DNA from: Schizochytrium sp. TIO01
Taxonomy: Eukaryota > Sar > Bigyra > Thraustochytrida > Thraustochytriidae
Reading direction: 5' to 3'
Assembly: GCA_004764695.1 (NCBI GenBank)
Contig: SMSO01000014.1
Coordinates: forward strand, 2,245,148 to 2,309,147
Length of the DNA: 64,000 nucleotides
This document shows positions 20,673 through 33,709 of this stretch, piece by piece. A program made the translations under genes and the position numbers. The notes beneath the pieces were generated by a model. It was not told the origin of the DNA and did no database searches. It saw nothing but the letters and a program-made list of their open reading frames with translations. Each line of letters starts with the position of its first letter. Position 1 is the stretch's first letter.

Positions 20673-21666
20673 CCCTATATTTCTCCAAGCAGGCAAAACA
20701 CCTGCAAATAAATACTGGGCACTGATGGCCTCTCAAACTGCCGCAGCTTTCTCATCGAGGCCGGCCGAGTCTCCGCTCTCCGCTCTCCCCGCGTCTCCCC
20801 TGTTCTGGCCAGCTGGACAAGGGAAGGGGATGATCCCTCCTCCTTTTTCTCACCAAACGTCGGCATCCTTGAAAGACAGCGGAGAGGGATTATGAGATCA
20901 GCCAAAGGTGTGTGCCTCGGGCGCTTCTCGGACACCGGCCCGTAAGCTATCTCTCTCTCTACAGATTTGCGCGCCACCGCCCGCCGCCCCGCCTCCTAGC
21001 CGCCCCCCTCGCTCCATGTTATTCTCGCTCGCGAGGGGGATACTTGTATCAAAGGGTTAAGAGCACGATTGGCGCTGTAGGACTCTGCTACGGCGCGCCG
21101 TAGAAGTCCCACACGAAGCAAGATCGCTCACTCGATCAAGCCCGAAGGCCTAGCGCGGAGTAGTGAAGTCCTAGCAGCCACCTAGCTACTGTGGAACACC
21201 AGGAAGAACAGAGAACAAGAACAAAGAAGGAGAACGTCAAATCACTGGAAATTGGGCAGATCCGAGGATGAGCCTGAGGCCGCTCGTGCCCATGGGGACC
21301 GCTGCAGCTGCGTGGCACTGGACCTGCCTCGGGCAACGGCAGAGCGGTTGCGCTGGCTGGCTGGCTGACTTCGTTGGGTGTATGCAAGCGAACCCTCGTG
21401 GAAGAATGAGCGCAGTTCAACTATCTATCTATTCATCTAACTAACTAATTGACTGACCAGCTGACTAACAAAATCGCTCATGATTTTTGCACGAGGTAAT
21501 GGGTAGGTTGGCTGCTACCTACTACTGTAGGCATGCATGCACTCCCTAGCAGGCGCATAGGTCTCGGCTAGGAGGGCCTCTGCTGTGGCGAGCAACGCTT
21601 TCTGGATCGCTTCGCGAGAAAGAAGGCACATCCGTCGGGAACTCCAGATTGAACTTGAACTCTAAC

Positions 21667-21737
21667 TCTCGAAGTCTCGAAGTCTCGAAGTCTCGAAATT
21701 GAAATCGAAATCGAAATCGAAATCGAAATCGAAATCG
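21667..21737. repeat. TCTCGAAG octamer array running into a GAAATC hexamer array
   Basis: About four TCTCGAAG copies pass without spacer into about seven GAAATC copies. A CTGCGTTC octamer array follows 120 bp downstream. Confidence 0.85.
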
Positions 21738-21856
21738 AGCTCGAACTTGGTCGGGCAGGATCGAGAGCACGGCGGCACCCAGAGGATCGAGTTCGACATC
21801 ACGATGCATTCGATCCCTCCACAACGACGCAGCCCCAGATTGGAGCTTGAGGGCTC

Positions 21857-21890
21857 TGGTTCTGCGTTCCTGCGTTCCTGCGTTCCTGCG
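21857..21890. repeat. CTGCGTTC octamer array
   Basis: Three to four tandem copies in GC-rich DNA. Confidence 0.8.
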
Positions 21891-23599
21891 TGTGCGGGAG
21901 GGACCTCGCCCGAGGCAGCCTCGAGACGAGGCGAGACGAGGAAGGAGGGCGTGAGTGCTCCTGGGCAGGTGGAGATGCAGACAACAGACAACAAACAACA
22001 GTTAGACACTCAGAGAGGGACTCAACCTCGAGGAGGCTGGTCAACGCCGAGGCCGAAGCACACGCCGATCGGGATGAAGTCCCAAGCTCACGAGGCGCGT
22101 GCTCGAACGGGCTTTCTTAGAGCTCGCCGCGAGGCCTATCCATGATTAGAGCAGGTCCTTGCGCGGTTTGATTCGGGGAGCCCATCGCGCAGCAGCGGCG
22201 GCTGCAGCGAGGGCTGGCGCGGAGGGAGCCGCCGCATGGAGGAAGGCGCCGGCCAGGGCTCCCTCGCGATGGTTGACATCCGCGTGAAGCCGCTTGCACG
22301 GTCGGCGACGAGTGATGGAGGCGGCGAAGATCGATCGCTCTGCATGAGCAGCTCGGCAGAGGTCCACGAAGACGCAGAGAACTGCTTCGACACGGGGCCG
22401 AGCAAGGCGCTCCTGCCCTCAGAGCAGCAGGCTTCAGCCGATCGCGAGTGGGAACCCAACGAAACAGCGCGAAGATGGTCGCAGCGCTCTTACCGGTTCG
22501 GGAGTGGGCGTCGGTGTCGAGCTCCGGCGTGCTGCCATCCTCCGGCCTGCCTGCCTTGCGTCTACGAGTGCAGCATCCAGGTCGACGATCTGCGGCAGCG
22601 CGACACCGGCAGCGTGGGCGCCACCGTTCACGAGCTGGTTGCGGGTAGGCTCGAGTCCAGGCTTCTGGAGGAGCACTTGGCGAGGAGCGTCGCCGCGCCG
22701 AGCGCCTTGAAGAGCGGGCGCTCTCAGAACTAACTTGGCGAACTTGGCACATGCGCAGCAAACGCCCACAGAATGAACCGGCGGACCCCAGCTTTGCGGA
22801 GGGAAGCTGCAGACTCTCATCTGCGACACTACGCGTTCAGTGCCGGGGCAACTGTTGTCAGGCGGCGCCGCGCAGCGCACTCGTCGCACTGATCTGTGAA
22901 AACCGCGCGGAATTGGGCAGGCAGTGAGTGCATCTGAAGTGTTGCTCCTTCGACCCCTTGTTTTTCTGATGTCACTACCGCGTGTATTGGTAAAAAGTGG
23001 ACACGTTGCTTTCGTTTCGTTTCCTTCCCTTTCTGAGGCGTATCGGTATCGTTTACCCACGCAGTGGGCGCTGCGAAGAAAACCGCCACGGGGGCTCCTG
23101 CAGGACGAGAGAGAGCTGCGGAGTCACTGTTTTTGCAAAGCAAGTTGCCGTAGAGCTGTTTGCAAATGCAAAATAAGTTGTGTCTCTAATCTGTAGAAAA
23201 GCTTTTTTTTTTCTTTTTTTTTTTTAATAAATTAATAATAAATTAATAATAAATTAAACACATAAATAAATGTTCCTTTGTTTGTTTTAAAAAGTTAAAA
23301 ATGTTTTTAATTGTTTTTAATTTAAAATATATGATATATGATGAGGAAGCCTCTAATTTCACATTCGAGGTGTTAGATAAAATAGTATAAAAGGTCGGAC
23401 CCAGGTGATCTACACTTTCCTCATAACCAAATTAAAGAAAGAAAGACTTTGCCTTCTGCGAGATTTTTAGACTGGAATCCATGATATTGGTGAATAGCAG
23501 CTACTGGAATAGTAAATCAATGTATCCATAGGTTACGAAAGGTGATTGATATTCTGTGCTACGTTTCAACATTGCCTTTGCATAAAGAAATTAAATTGT

Positions 23600-24480
23600 T
23601 GCTGGGCTAATTTTTTCAACAATTTGATCATGTGGATGGATGTTAAAAAAGCAGATTATGAGTGAACATGTAGGCTGTTAGATAAGTCCATTTTTTTGTA
23701 CTACTGGTGATGCAAAATGCATTAGAAGGATAATCCTTACTTTTTCTTCAAGAGCCAAAACCAGTGCTTTCCATTACCGGCCTGTTTTAACATGCTCAGA
23801 TGTTGCTTGAATATGGGACCATAAATACAAAAGTTGACATAGTACTTATCGACCAGTGACAATTTCCCTGGTACCATCGAGACCAGTGCTGAAACAAAAT
23901 ACGTGTTTGGCATAAAGATTGTGCTCGCAAACATATGTCAGCATCTCTTGCTGTATATTTGGTGGGGCGTATTGATTAAAACGATGATTGGGGTATTTTT
24001 CTGGAATCACTTGAGACTTCAATTCTAAAACCCTCCAAATAGTTCCTCCAGTTTTGACCATGCTGCTTTCGCAAAGCTTGTATTCATCATAACCCACATG
24101 CTTTTAAAACTACACATTGTAGAATAAACTCCTTACTTGTCAAGACTAAAGGATAGAAGGATCTATCTGTCACATCACTGCTAAGCAGTGACTTGAAGGG
24201 CAAAGACAACGCCTGTCTTGAACAAATAATATGCGAGATTTGACATGGTAGCGTAGCCCGGGTCTAGCATCAGTGTCGCATATTGGGGTGCCAAACTTCG
24301 TCTGTTAGAAATCAAAATAATCTATTTCGCCAAGGTCTTCGAAGAATCATGGTGACAAGTAATCATTAAACCCAAAAAATTTCACCACGTAAATTTAATC
24401 GGATAAAACCTTAGCACAGAAAAGCCTCATATTGTCAAAGTTCTCAATCTTAACAGCCATTATGTGATACTTTTAGAACT
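23600..24480 (-). pseudogene. decayed piggyBac-like (DDE_Tnp_1_7) transposase fragment
   Basis: Read on the minus strand with frameshifts, three blocks appear in the order expected of this family. (1) Near 24280-24190: MLDPGYATMSNLAYYLF then GVVFALQVTA, matching the family's second-Asp block (D-x-x-F/Y-x-S/T, hydrophobic helix, G-V-x-F, V-K-T-A-like end). (2) Near 23925-23875: EHNLYAKHVFCFSTG, matching the later W-x-D...KHF block, with Asn where the third Asp is expected. (3) Near 23860-23740, in another frame: LVDKYYVNF then KQHLSMLK, matching the C-terminal V-x-x-Y-Y/F ... R-Q-x-x-L segment. Stops and frame changes between blocks show it is dead. Family assignment is by eye. Confidence 0.45.
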
Positions 24481-26879
24481 GTAAACAAGTTTCCAAGGAA
24501 GACTCGACCTGGCTCGCTCACAACACTGATGTGGGGGCTCCACTAGGAGGGAGAAAATATCCCACTGGACAGCCAGGCCACTCAGCCACATGATACTTGA
24601 CTTTATAGAAATACAACAGTCTAATGACAATGTCGAAGGTCACGATGATGGACAAATCAAGTCCCTATCTAGTGATTTCTGTCAGCAACCCAAAATTGCA
24701 TATTTCAGAGGTATTGTGGGACAGGGTTTTGCAGACCCGCGTTTCACATTGTATAATCTGCGTTTCACAGATATCACAATCCGAACGAGTAGTTCAATCG
24801 CGCATCTTATGCACATTACCATAGTAGTCTGTCAATCACATCATAATACCTAGCAGTGCAATTCCACCCACTACCCCCCAGAAGAGAGGCATTGTCATAT
24901 AATGGATAAAAACATTTTTCGTGGTACTAGGCAACTTTCTGCGTCTCGTCGTGCATGATTCTGACAAGTTTGGGCACAGGCGCGTGAAATACGCTGGCAC
25001 CAAAATCATTTCACCTCATTTAATCGCCTGACGAAGAACCTCTGTTCTGTTCTTTTAGCTCCTCTCCAAATATTTCGAGCTGCTCTAGCTCTAGAGAATT
25101 TTCATCGGTTTCTTTTGTTGATTCCTTCTTTCTATTTTTAAAACAATTTTAGAAATTAAAAATAGATATGTATCTATAGAAAAAGAGCCTGGGGCCTCCT
25201 CCGTGCGATGTGCCAGCGACATGGCGGACAGACACAAAGATTTGTCCCAGAAAAGATACCAAGAGAATCCTGGCGTTTCAAAGAAACTATTTGCTAGCGC
25301 CAAATAGACCCTGGCCCAGCAGACGAGCTAGAAGGCTCTCGGCCGTACGATTATTGGATACTGGTATCCTGCGGGATGCCTGTCCAATATCTTGCGGCTT
25401 CGTTGCGACAACGCGAGGTCCAACTGCGGTCTCTGCGCAGGATACTGTTGTTTCATGCAGTATCTTGAACACATTTCTCCTTCTCGCCAGACTAGAAAGT
25501 GAATGAATAAGTAAAAGTATCATGTTGGCGTGAACTCAGGGGTGAACTTGAACATTACGATGGAGAACTTGAGCAAGCACAAGCTGAGCCTCTGGATTGA
25601 GAGGTTCCACAACACAGCACAGAGAGAGCTCTCTACTACACGAAGTATGCGATTCTGAAACAGCCGGCAGCTCAAAACCCAACTTGGTAGCACCGTGGAC
25701 ATCAAGCACGCTGTCGAGCCTACCGACCAAATGCAGGAAAACGAGGCGAGCCCCCCTGCGAGCAGCTTTCTCGAGGGCTCTCCGCGCCTTGCCTCGCCTG
25801 CAACTCGCCTGCAACTAGCAAGCAACGGCAGCTGAGTCAGCAGCGTCGCCGTCTGCTGCAGCGCCAAAGCACCGCTGTGCCAAATGCCAGAAGCACGGAC
25901 AGTTGAACCGCTTGCCTCGTTTCGGTACCTGATTCGACGCGCTTTCCTGCTCTGGCGAAAGACAGTCTATGCGCATGTGGGACATACAGAGGACGCGCTC
26001 ATATCGCGCCGAACCGCCTCCGCGAGACTCGAGCTTGTGCGCTTGGCGTTCAGTTTTTTGCGGCGACGCGGAGGCGACTCGAAGAGCTGTCTATCTCTGC
26101 CGTCAGGTGCACGGCTGGTAGCACCGGCGTTGAATGGATGCACGGCAGAGAAGCGCGCTCGCTGCCCGTCGACCTGGAGCTTTGAAGGCATTTGGGGAAC
26201 GTGCCGAGATGTTTGAGGGAGTGCAAGTCAACGCTAAAGTCGCAGCACACGAGGCCTTACGAAGATGAAGATGCCTAGGTATCTCCCGCAAAGCGTGCCT
26301 CGAGGATACTTCGAGCAGGTCGGGTAGAACTGGGCGAAAGACGGGCTCAAGTTTGCGCTACACAATGGCGTCATGTCGGCACGAGCTGCGGCAGTTGGTG
26401 GCTCTGCCCAGGAGACGGGCGCCCTTGTTAGGAATTGCAGCCAAGATTGGTCCCGACGTCCCGGCTTTCTCGTGTTAGCGATCTGTGCATGACCTAGCCC
26501 CCCGACCTTGGTTTTCTCGGTCTGAAACCAGCCCCGCTGGTGAACAGGAAGATTATTACAAAGGGCAATTGAGAGGTTCACGAAAATAGATCCGACCTGA
26601 GCACCGTTTTGACAACTTCACTGTGTGCGAGTGCTCTTGATGAAGGAATGGGCACGATGTGATTGTAGTGCACCCAAGATTTTGAACATGACTGCAAGCA
26701 TGTGTGCTATTTCGATTGGTATACCAAGAACAATATCTTTACAGCCAACTTGTAAAGGCAGCCAATGCTACAAGTTTACTAGTGTATACATGAGCTCAGT
26801 TCTAAATATTAATAATAAAGAAACTTTGTTGAAAAAAAAGGATACTTCAGATTCGTCTCCTGTGCAAAGAGAGGTACAG

Positions 26880-27120
26880 AGGCTACCAGAAGTGAAGAGC
26901 TTTCTTAGACTTAGACTGAGATATCGCCTTTTACCTGCATCGAAAGCTGAGTTTTCATTTAGCCGTGATGAACCTATGATGCATTACTTCTCAAAACGAC
27001 TTGCTAGACTCGTAATTATGAGCCGAATTTACAGGAAGCATATCGAGCAAAAACAATTGACATTATTTTAGAAATGTACAGAGCTGTAGTCTTGTTCATA
27101 TTCATGCGTCGGATTTAGCT
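26880..27120 (+). pseudogene. possible piggyBac-like transposase fragment, first catalytic block
   Basis: The plus-strand frame reads FSFSRDEPMMHYFSKR, then IYRKHIEQKQLTLF, a stop, and KC. This resembles the family's S-x-DE-x-M...R block followed by Y-x-K-x-K-P-x-x-x-G-x-K-L-F-x-x-C. The frame is open from 26625, but its first 85 residues match nothing I know. A separate copy from the minus-strand fragments, because it is on the opposite strand. Confidence 0.35.
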
Positions 27121-27499
27121 TTTTGTTGCACTTTAAGCTGGAGGCGATATTGGTTTGCTTCAAGATATCGAACGACAAACCTATCAACTTGGTGGTTGGC
27201 AAATGGAGATGCAGTTAATAGGTATAGGTGAAATGTTAGGGACAGCGAAGAATGAATACAGCTACGTTTTAATAAACAAAGCATCATGAATTCACTCATG
27301 ATACACTGAGGTTAAAGCTCTAGCATGTTTCTAACCATGGGTACTCTCTGAAACCTGGAGACTTTCTGAGAAATGAATCGCATTTCTGACTTAGTGGGTT
27401 GGAAACCATCAGGTGTAATAACAATAGCTTTCCTGTTACTTGCATATACCAGGAGTCTCATATTGGAGCTTTTTTAACTCTAGCAGTGTTAGGTTTACT

Positions 27500-28060
27500 T
27501 ACTTCTTCAATTGTCGATTTCAGCATAACGTCGTGCGAGCAATCAACAAATTCAAGAAGAAAAATAGTATTTTGTCTACCATTATGCTTTTTTCAGATAT
27601 CAAGCGATCTAGATTCGAATGCTCAGAAGTGATACTATAGACACCTGCATGTCTGTGAAGTGTTGTAGATTCATGGCTGTCAACTCCTAGATACACAAAG
27701 TAATGCTTCTGCGTAAGTATTTCATCAATTAAAGCAGCTAGGATCCCAATAGAATTATTAAAAGTCAACCTCTAAGCCATGCACTCAAGCCTCTTGTACA
27801 TATTTGGTCTACCATCACCTAGCCTGTCTTGGTGATACAAATAGCCACGAAGCATTATTTAGACAATCTTTCGCAAACCTTAATATGGTTCACATAAGCC
27901 TTGAACCACGGGTAATCCTTGACGCAATAACAATACACTCATAAATGGAACTTATTAGAACCAAGACTTTAGCATCACCGGCCAGTATGTTGCAGCCAAA
28001 GAAATCATAAAAAGGTTTTTACAGAAATGCTTTCTAGGCCAAATATTTAACAACTGCTAT
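27500..28060 (-). pseudogene. possible second minus-strand piggyBac-like transposase fragment
   Basis: Minus-strand reading gives LIDEILTQKHYFVY (27733-27692), comparable to the W-x-D...KHF block, and about 43 residues later SIMVDKIL (27588-27565), comparable to the P-x-I-V-x-x-Y block; that spacing is near what I recall for the family. Upstream, a VKDYPWF piece near 27930 could be the VKT-rich segment. Frameshifts and stops are frequent. Weaker than the fragment at 23.6-24.5 kb. Confidence 0.28.
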
Positions 28061-31000
28061 AATAGAAAGCTGATTATGAACTACAGTTTATAAAGTAATT
28101 TGAGGCATAAAAACTAGCACCTTAAGCTTAACCTGGCTAAGAATTTGACTGACTATATCTTAGCACATTCTTATTCTCTGTGAGCCATCATACGTGCTAA
28201 GCTCTTCTAAAAGAGGATGACTGACGTAAATAATACTGTTTCATTTGAATGATTGAACGCTGATACCGGAGTGTAAAGCGGATGAAATAAGTACAGACAT
28301 GCATCTCATTGTCACGTACGCGTTGTCTAAACCATACAATGAAAGAAAGATCATGCTGAATGCATAGATCCCTCAGACTTCAAATTCCAAAACCCCAGAA
28401 CGTCTAAAACATATTCCAACACTCGAGAATTCAAGCGCTTAATATTGAAATGGTTCGGGCGCAAATCTTCCGTAGACAACGTGAAAGCGCTTTCTTAGTC
28501 AAACTGGCATCTCACTAAAGTGAGCTCTGAAAAAAAATATATATATAAATATATAGAACAAGATTTTAACGGTGCAACAAATTTTGATGAATCCCAATCT
28601 ATGATTTTCTGGAAAGGGGTGAATGTACTTCCATCTTGAGCGCAGTAGGTTCTTTAAAATGCTCCCATAATAATAACAATTTAACGGCTTAAATACGTCA
28701 TGCAATTAGCTGGTGAAGTGGAAGGTTTAACATAAGCTCAATCCTTCTGGAGTGACAAACTATACATATATCGGTTTTTAAGGATATAGACAACGGCACA
28801 TGAATATATCATAATCCATACCAACACCACGAGATGTCTACGGCTGAGCATCTAATTGTCTTCCTTCGAAGGAGGCGGTCTCAATCACTTTACACGAAGG
28901 AAAATTTGGCAGTATCTCTTCTTTATGTTATTTTTCATTTCATAAACAATATGTTCATACGTTATAATATCATCTGTAATTTTTAATATACAAGAGCCTT
29001 AAGGCAAATCCTTGTGTGTGTTTTGACCCATTTAATGAATCAACTTCTTGTAGCTTCTGTCTCTGGAAGAGTAAGAATGTTTGCCTCAATTGAAAGAAAG
29101 TTGTGAGAACACTGTGCAAAATTATCAATTTGAAACGATTAGAGACAAAAAATGAGCAAAGGCGCTAAGATCTCCAACCAAAGGAACTATTGGACAAGAC
29201 ATCACTAAAATTCTTGGCGTCCAAATGTAAAACCCTCCTGGTCATCGGGCTTACAATAGAGCAGGAGTAGGCAGTTAGATAAATGTGGTTGTCAGATTCA
29301 AGAACCAAAGTGTGACTACACATGACCTAGATCCACGTATGGTGTGTAACTTGAGTCGATGGTTGAAGAGGTTAAATTATCCTACACTAATCAAGCATCT
29401 CTAACACCGTTAAAAACATGTCTTAGCCTCTATAATTACTACATGGATACTTGAACCCTATAATTCATTTCCAGGACAGCCATTCGTTAACTCTTAAATT
29501 CGACCTTAATAAAGCCTTCATCAATGTTTTTTTCTTCATCTTTGCAGTCCACCTCGACCCGGCCAGAATCATCTTTATGCACAAAGTACGTGACCTATGC
29601 TTGTAGATCCTAAACTGTACACCGTTCTTTTAAGATGGTAGACTTTAATTGATACAATCTAGGCATAATATTTCTGGTATTGGCGACTACATCATTCATT
29701 AACCAAGTACCTATGAGTGCTTCCCCATTTTACAGGGATCTCGTTATTCGAGGCGAAAGGATAGACGATTAGTACAAAATAATTGGCTGGAAATTTGGCT
29801 AGAACCTGGAGGTTCTATACTCTAAAGCTTACGGAAAATACAACGAATGAGCTGAAACCAAAGCGAGTTTCAAGATGCTTTCATTAGACAGCTTTAAATG
29901 AACCAACATTTTCGTAATTGCATAAGTTTGAAGAAGAAATTAAAATTCAACCTCCATTGATTTCGCTGAACTGTAATCTATCTCCTTGCAAAACGTTGGG
30001 ATTCAAACACGGAGCTTACCGTATCGCAGCTAGCAATCACATTGCAGAATCACGTTCTTTTGTATTTATATTTCCGGCATCGTTTTGCTTACAATTGTCT
30101 GTCAGGACACCCTAGGGGCGCCATTTTTCTAGAACCATTGATTAAACATCTTGGTATTACAATACCTTGATTTCCGGCAAAGTACTGTTGACGTGAATCA
30201 AAATGTTCACAATTATCAATTTTGTACACTTCAGCATAACTGGATCAAAGACACGAGAACACAGGTCTACATGAACGAAGACAATGTCGTACAATGTAAA
30301 CGTACGTCCTAATAGCTTCAACAGGCTTCAAATTACATGCTCAAGCTTCAAGCGAATGTGCGTTTGCAATTAGAAAACCAGTTAGCTCACTCTGAGACAA
30401 AGTTCTGGTTTTCGCACATTAGTTTTCATGCTGCCCCCTTGGCAGATATTATTCTTCAAAATCTATGAGGATGTTCCCCTTTTTGCTGCTCCCCGAGGCA
30501 ATTGTTGAAGTAGAAACGGCCTATATTTTTTTCTTACTTCCAACCCGAAAGAATTCCAACACTCATCATAATGAGACTTTGGTGTAGTTTAGCCATTTTT
30601 CATGTTAAGCACCTTCTTCAGGGCTACAATACCTTGAGAATACATCTGTCCACTTTTACAAAAGCAATGCTCACAGCGCTGGCTTGTAGGTGTAGTCTGA
30701 CTTTTGGTCATATGCCACAAGTCGGTCGTGGTGCACAACCTGGTGGACTCCCATGCCATTTTCTTACGTAGCCTCCAGATCTTGACAAGGGCCTAAATAA
30801 TTACAATGTATCATCTCAATGGAATAGACTCTGGCATTTCGAGGTAATGTATTCATACCAACTTGAGGCCGGACTGTGCATTGAAACTAGCTTAGGCTTC
30901 GTGCTCCAAGTAAGCTTGCCGCTGGAATCGCCACGTTCCTCAGAGCGAGAAGCGTTGTTTGTTCAACCTCCGAACCGTTCTTCCCCTTCCCTGTCGTGCT

Positions 31001-32420
31001 GCCATCGTCCATGCTGACGTTTAGATCGAGCGCTTCATAAGCATCGTGTTTGTCGATTTTCTAATTTGTTTAATTTTATTCTTCTTCTTATTAGTTTGCC
31101 ATCTTGACACTCCTATAAAACATCATCTTCAACAACACACACGCACATCTTGTTCTGAATGAAGTCTGCACGAATTGGCTCCGTCTGGAGGTGTGTAGGT
31201 TCTCGATTCTCTGCATTTATTCCCGTTCGTTTTCGTGCACCTGGCTAGTCCTCCTAGTTCCCTACTTCGTGCCTTGTGTTTGTCTTCAAGTTGCCATCAT
31301 GATTGCCGTGTAGGAATAGGAAGGATGCTGTCGACCGCGACCTTTTGAATCCTGTTCCTCAAATAGCTCAACTCTTGCACCCGTTTGGAAGGGAAACTAT
31401 GAATGAGGCGAGCCGGGATGCCTATAACGCTCGGTCTTTTTAATAGCATTTAACTATTTTTATTTAGTTCTTCCATTAAATAAAGTATGGTAAAGAGCAT
31501 TAAAAAAAATAATGAGTTTAAATTTTATAAATAAAGAATGATGATGAACTTGACTTGCTTGAAGAACTCTTGAAATGTGATAGAAACGTAAGAAGGGATT
31601 GATTCGATAAACGACCATGCGCAGGTCCAATGTTAAACGGGGCAGGAGATCGAATCGACACAAGATCAATACGAAGGATAAGAGAACAACGAACACATGT
31701 AAGTATGGGTCGGCAGGGGCTAATCCATCTATAAAATACGAGTCAATGGTAACTTAGCCTCCAGTTTCATACGTAGAGGAAGGCTCAAAGCATTCTAGAT
31801 TCCTTTTATTTAATACCTCGGTAGGTAGGTGTAAAATCTGGCCCAGCTTTCTTGATGGGAGGAGGCAAAAGTTGCCAGTTTAGCAGAAGCCATCGCAATG
31901 GTTGAGTTCACTCTGCGATGTTGCGACGACGGCTGCGAAGGTCTCAGAAACGGGCTCTGCTCGAATCGAGTTATCACTGATTGCCTTTGCGCCTCCATTT
32001 CAGCACAGCAGACCCCATCACCCGAATATTCTTTCTTCGGCACAGCTCACCTCACCTCACCCCGAAGCTTATGCTTTGCAATATACATACATCATACTTC
32101 ATAATGTGTGTGTGCGAGAGATAGAGAGAGAGAGAAAACCGCCCTCTTCGGATGGAGCTGCAGAAAGAAGATCCTTGGTCTTGGGCGCCTTCACGTGCTT
32201 TGAAGCCAGCCCTCTGTTGCTGCAGAAAACCGGTTGTATCTGACTGATTACCTGGAACGCAACGAGGGATTGGTTGCTTCGGCTTGGCAAGTTGAAAGGC
32301 TCTAGATTCGAGACTGTGCTCGAAGCTTCCCGCGCAAGAAGCAACTGAAAGGCGCTTTTGCAGCTATTCTTATAGACAAATAAATGTTCATTACTCATTT
32401 CTTTCCTTCAATTAAAACTA

Positions 32421-32457
32421 TAATAAAAAATAAAAAATAAAAAATAAAAAATAAAAT
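32421..32457. repeat. (AAAAAT)n repeat
   Basis: Consecutive AAAAAT/AAAAT units inside an AT-rich patch. Confidence 0.8.
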
Positions 32458-33109
32458 GGAAACAACTTCAAAAAAAATAAAATGAAAGTAAGGCGGACTA
32501 AGCCTTATATCCAGCGAAACTGTTAGGCATATCCCGCATCGTTACTAAGCTGCCCTGCAGTTAGCGCGTGCCTAGCCAGGCATACATACATACCCATCAC
32601 CTACCTCCTCGCTAACAGCACGAGCGGCGCTGAGTCCCCTCTATTTTCAGGAGGGTGTGTGCTACATAGCAACTGAGCTTGTCTCCAGAAGGGTCACAGC
32701 GAACGTAGTCAGTCGCCTGAGGTTCCAGCCCCGCGTCTCAGCGCTCGCTCTCTTTTTGGGCGCCCATGTATTGATTGGCTCACTCCTCACTCTCTCTCTC
32801 TCTCTCTCCCACACACTCACCCAGTCACTCAGCCAGTCGTCAGTTCGATCGTTCGATCGTTTGCCCATTCTTGAAGTTGGCGAACGTTCGTTTGGGCTGC
32901 AGACCTAAGCAACTCAGGGCGACATATTGTGCCGCAAAGCGCCGCGATGTGCCGTTTCATGGGCACCGAAGGCGTCGAGCGCTGGTGTGCTTGTTTTCCC
33001 GATCGAACGGCGCTGGGCTCGAGGCCGCGAAGAAGAGGACCAAGGAAGAAGGCCCCCGAAGGCGAGGTGCCGCTTCTCCAGAAAGACAGGCCTAAGAAGG
33101 GCTTCGACG

Positions 33110-33145
33110 ATGGTCATGTCATGTCCTGTCATGTCATGTCATGAT
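33110..33145. repeat. ATGTC pentamer repeat
   Basis: GTCAT/ATGTC units repeated about six times with one CTGTC variant. Confidence 0.75.
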
Positions 33146-33620
33146 ATGGTCATCACGATCGTCTGATTCTGCACGGAGAGCCGTCCAAAACGATGCGGAA
33201 GGGACAGGAGCTGTAGGTCAGAGGGGGCCTTAGCGGAAAGCGCGAAAGGGAAGGACATGGAGGTTGAACATAAAGCTGGAAGAAGAGGGAGGCGGCCATG
33301 AGAACTTGGATCAGTGGCCACTGGATAATCATTGGACGTTAATTATATTTAATGTTTTTTTGAATAAATTAAGATTATATGTCGATGTCATTTGATAAAT
33401 AAAATAATTATTGTAAATCAGGGGAGGAGGCGGTAAAGGAAAGGTGTTCTAGCAGTACTTCCTCAATGAGTGGGGTCGCTTGGCCAAACAAGCAGTTAGA
33501 CTTATGATAGGCAGCTCTGGAGCCGAAAATCTCAGTAGTACTGTAGGTGCTTTCTTTCTCCTGAAGAAAGCAATATTTATATATACATACACATATATTT
33601 CTAAATATAAAACTATACAT

Positions 33621-33709
33621 GCCTGCCTACCTACCTACCTACCTACCTACCGTTATCGCGGCGTAACAAGAAAAAGAAAAAGAAAGAGAAAGAGAAAGAG
33701 AAAGAAAAG
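33621..33709. repeat. (CTAC)n followed by purine (AAAGAG)n tract
   Basis: About seven CTAC units to 33651, then after 17 bp a purine-only tract of AAAAAG and AAAGAG units to 33709. Confidence 0.85.

Larger units (their letters stand above)
16299..23200. other. 6.9 kb without a convincing gene; SSR-rich, partly GC-rich
   Basis: This stretch holds many microsatellites (listed separately), AT-rich patches (about 16980-17260, 19200-19310, 20100-20260, 20500-20700) and a GC-rich part (about 20730-22830). In the GC-rich part several frames are open on both strands, including 22236-22733 (+) and 22117-22761 (-), but none has a recognisable domain or homopolymer-free protein-like order. A regulatory or non-coding RNA role is possible but not shown. 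Confidence 0.45.
23200..30900. other. AT-rich block with decayed transposon sequence and no intact gene
   Basis: From a T-rich/TTAATAA boundary near 23190-23270, composition becomes evenly AT-rich with stops in all frames. By eye there are no tetranucleotide arrays, unlike the flanks. Short coding-like pieces occur on both strands; those resembling piggyBac transposase are listed separately. Other pieces, such as minus-strand 29490-29600 and plus-strand 30330-30770, look coding-like over 30-60 codons but were not identified. Confidence 0.5.

Noticed and set aside
22117-22761. Overlapping open frames on both strands in GC-rich DNA (also 22236-22733 plus and 22434-23060 minus)
   Set aside because: High GC lowers stop frequency on all frames; no one frame is favoured and no domain is seen. 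Short stretches look protein-like, so a gene is not fully excluded.
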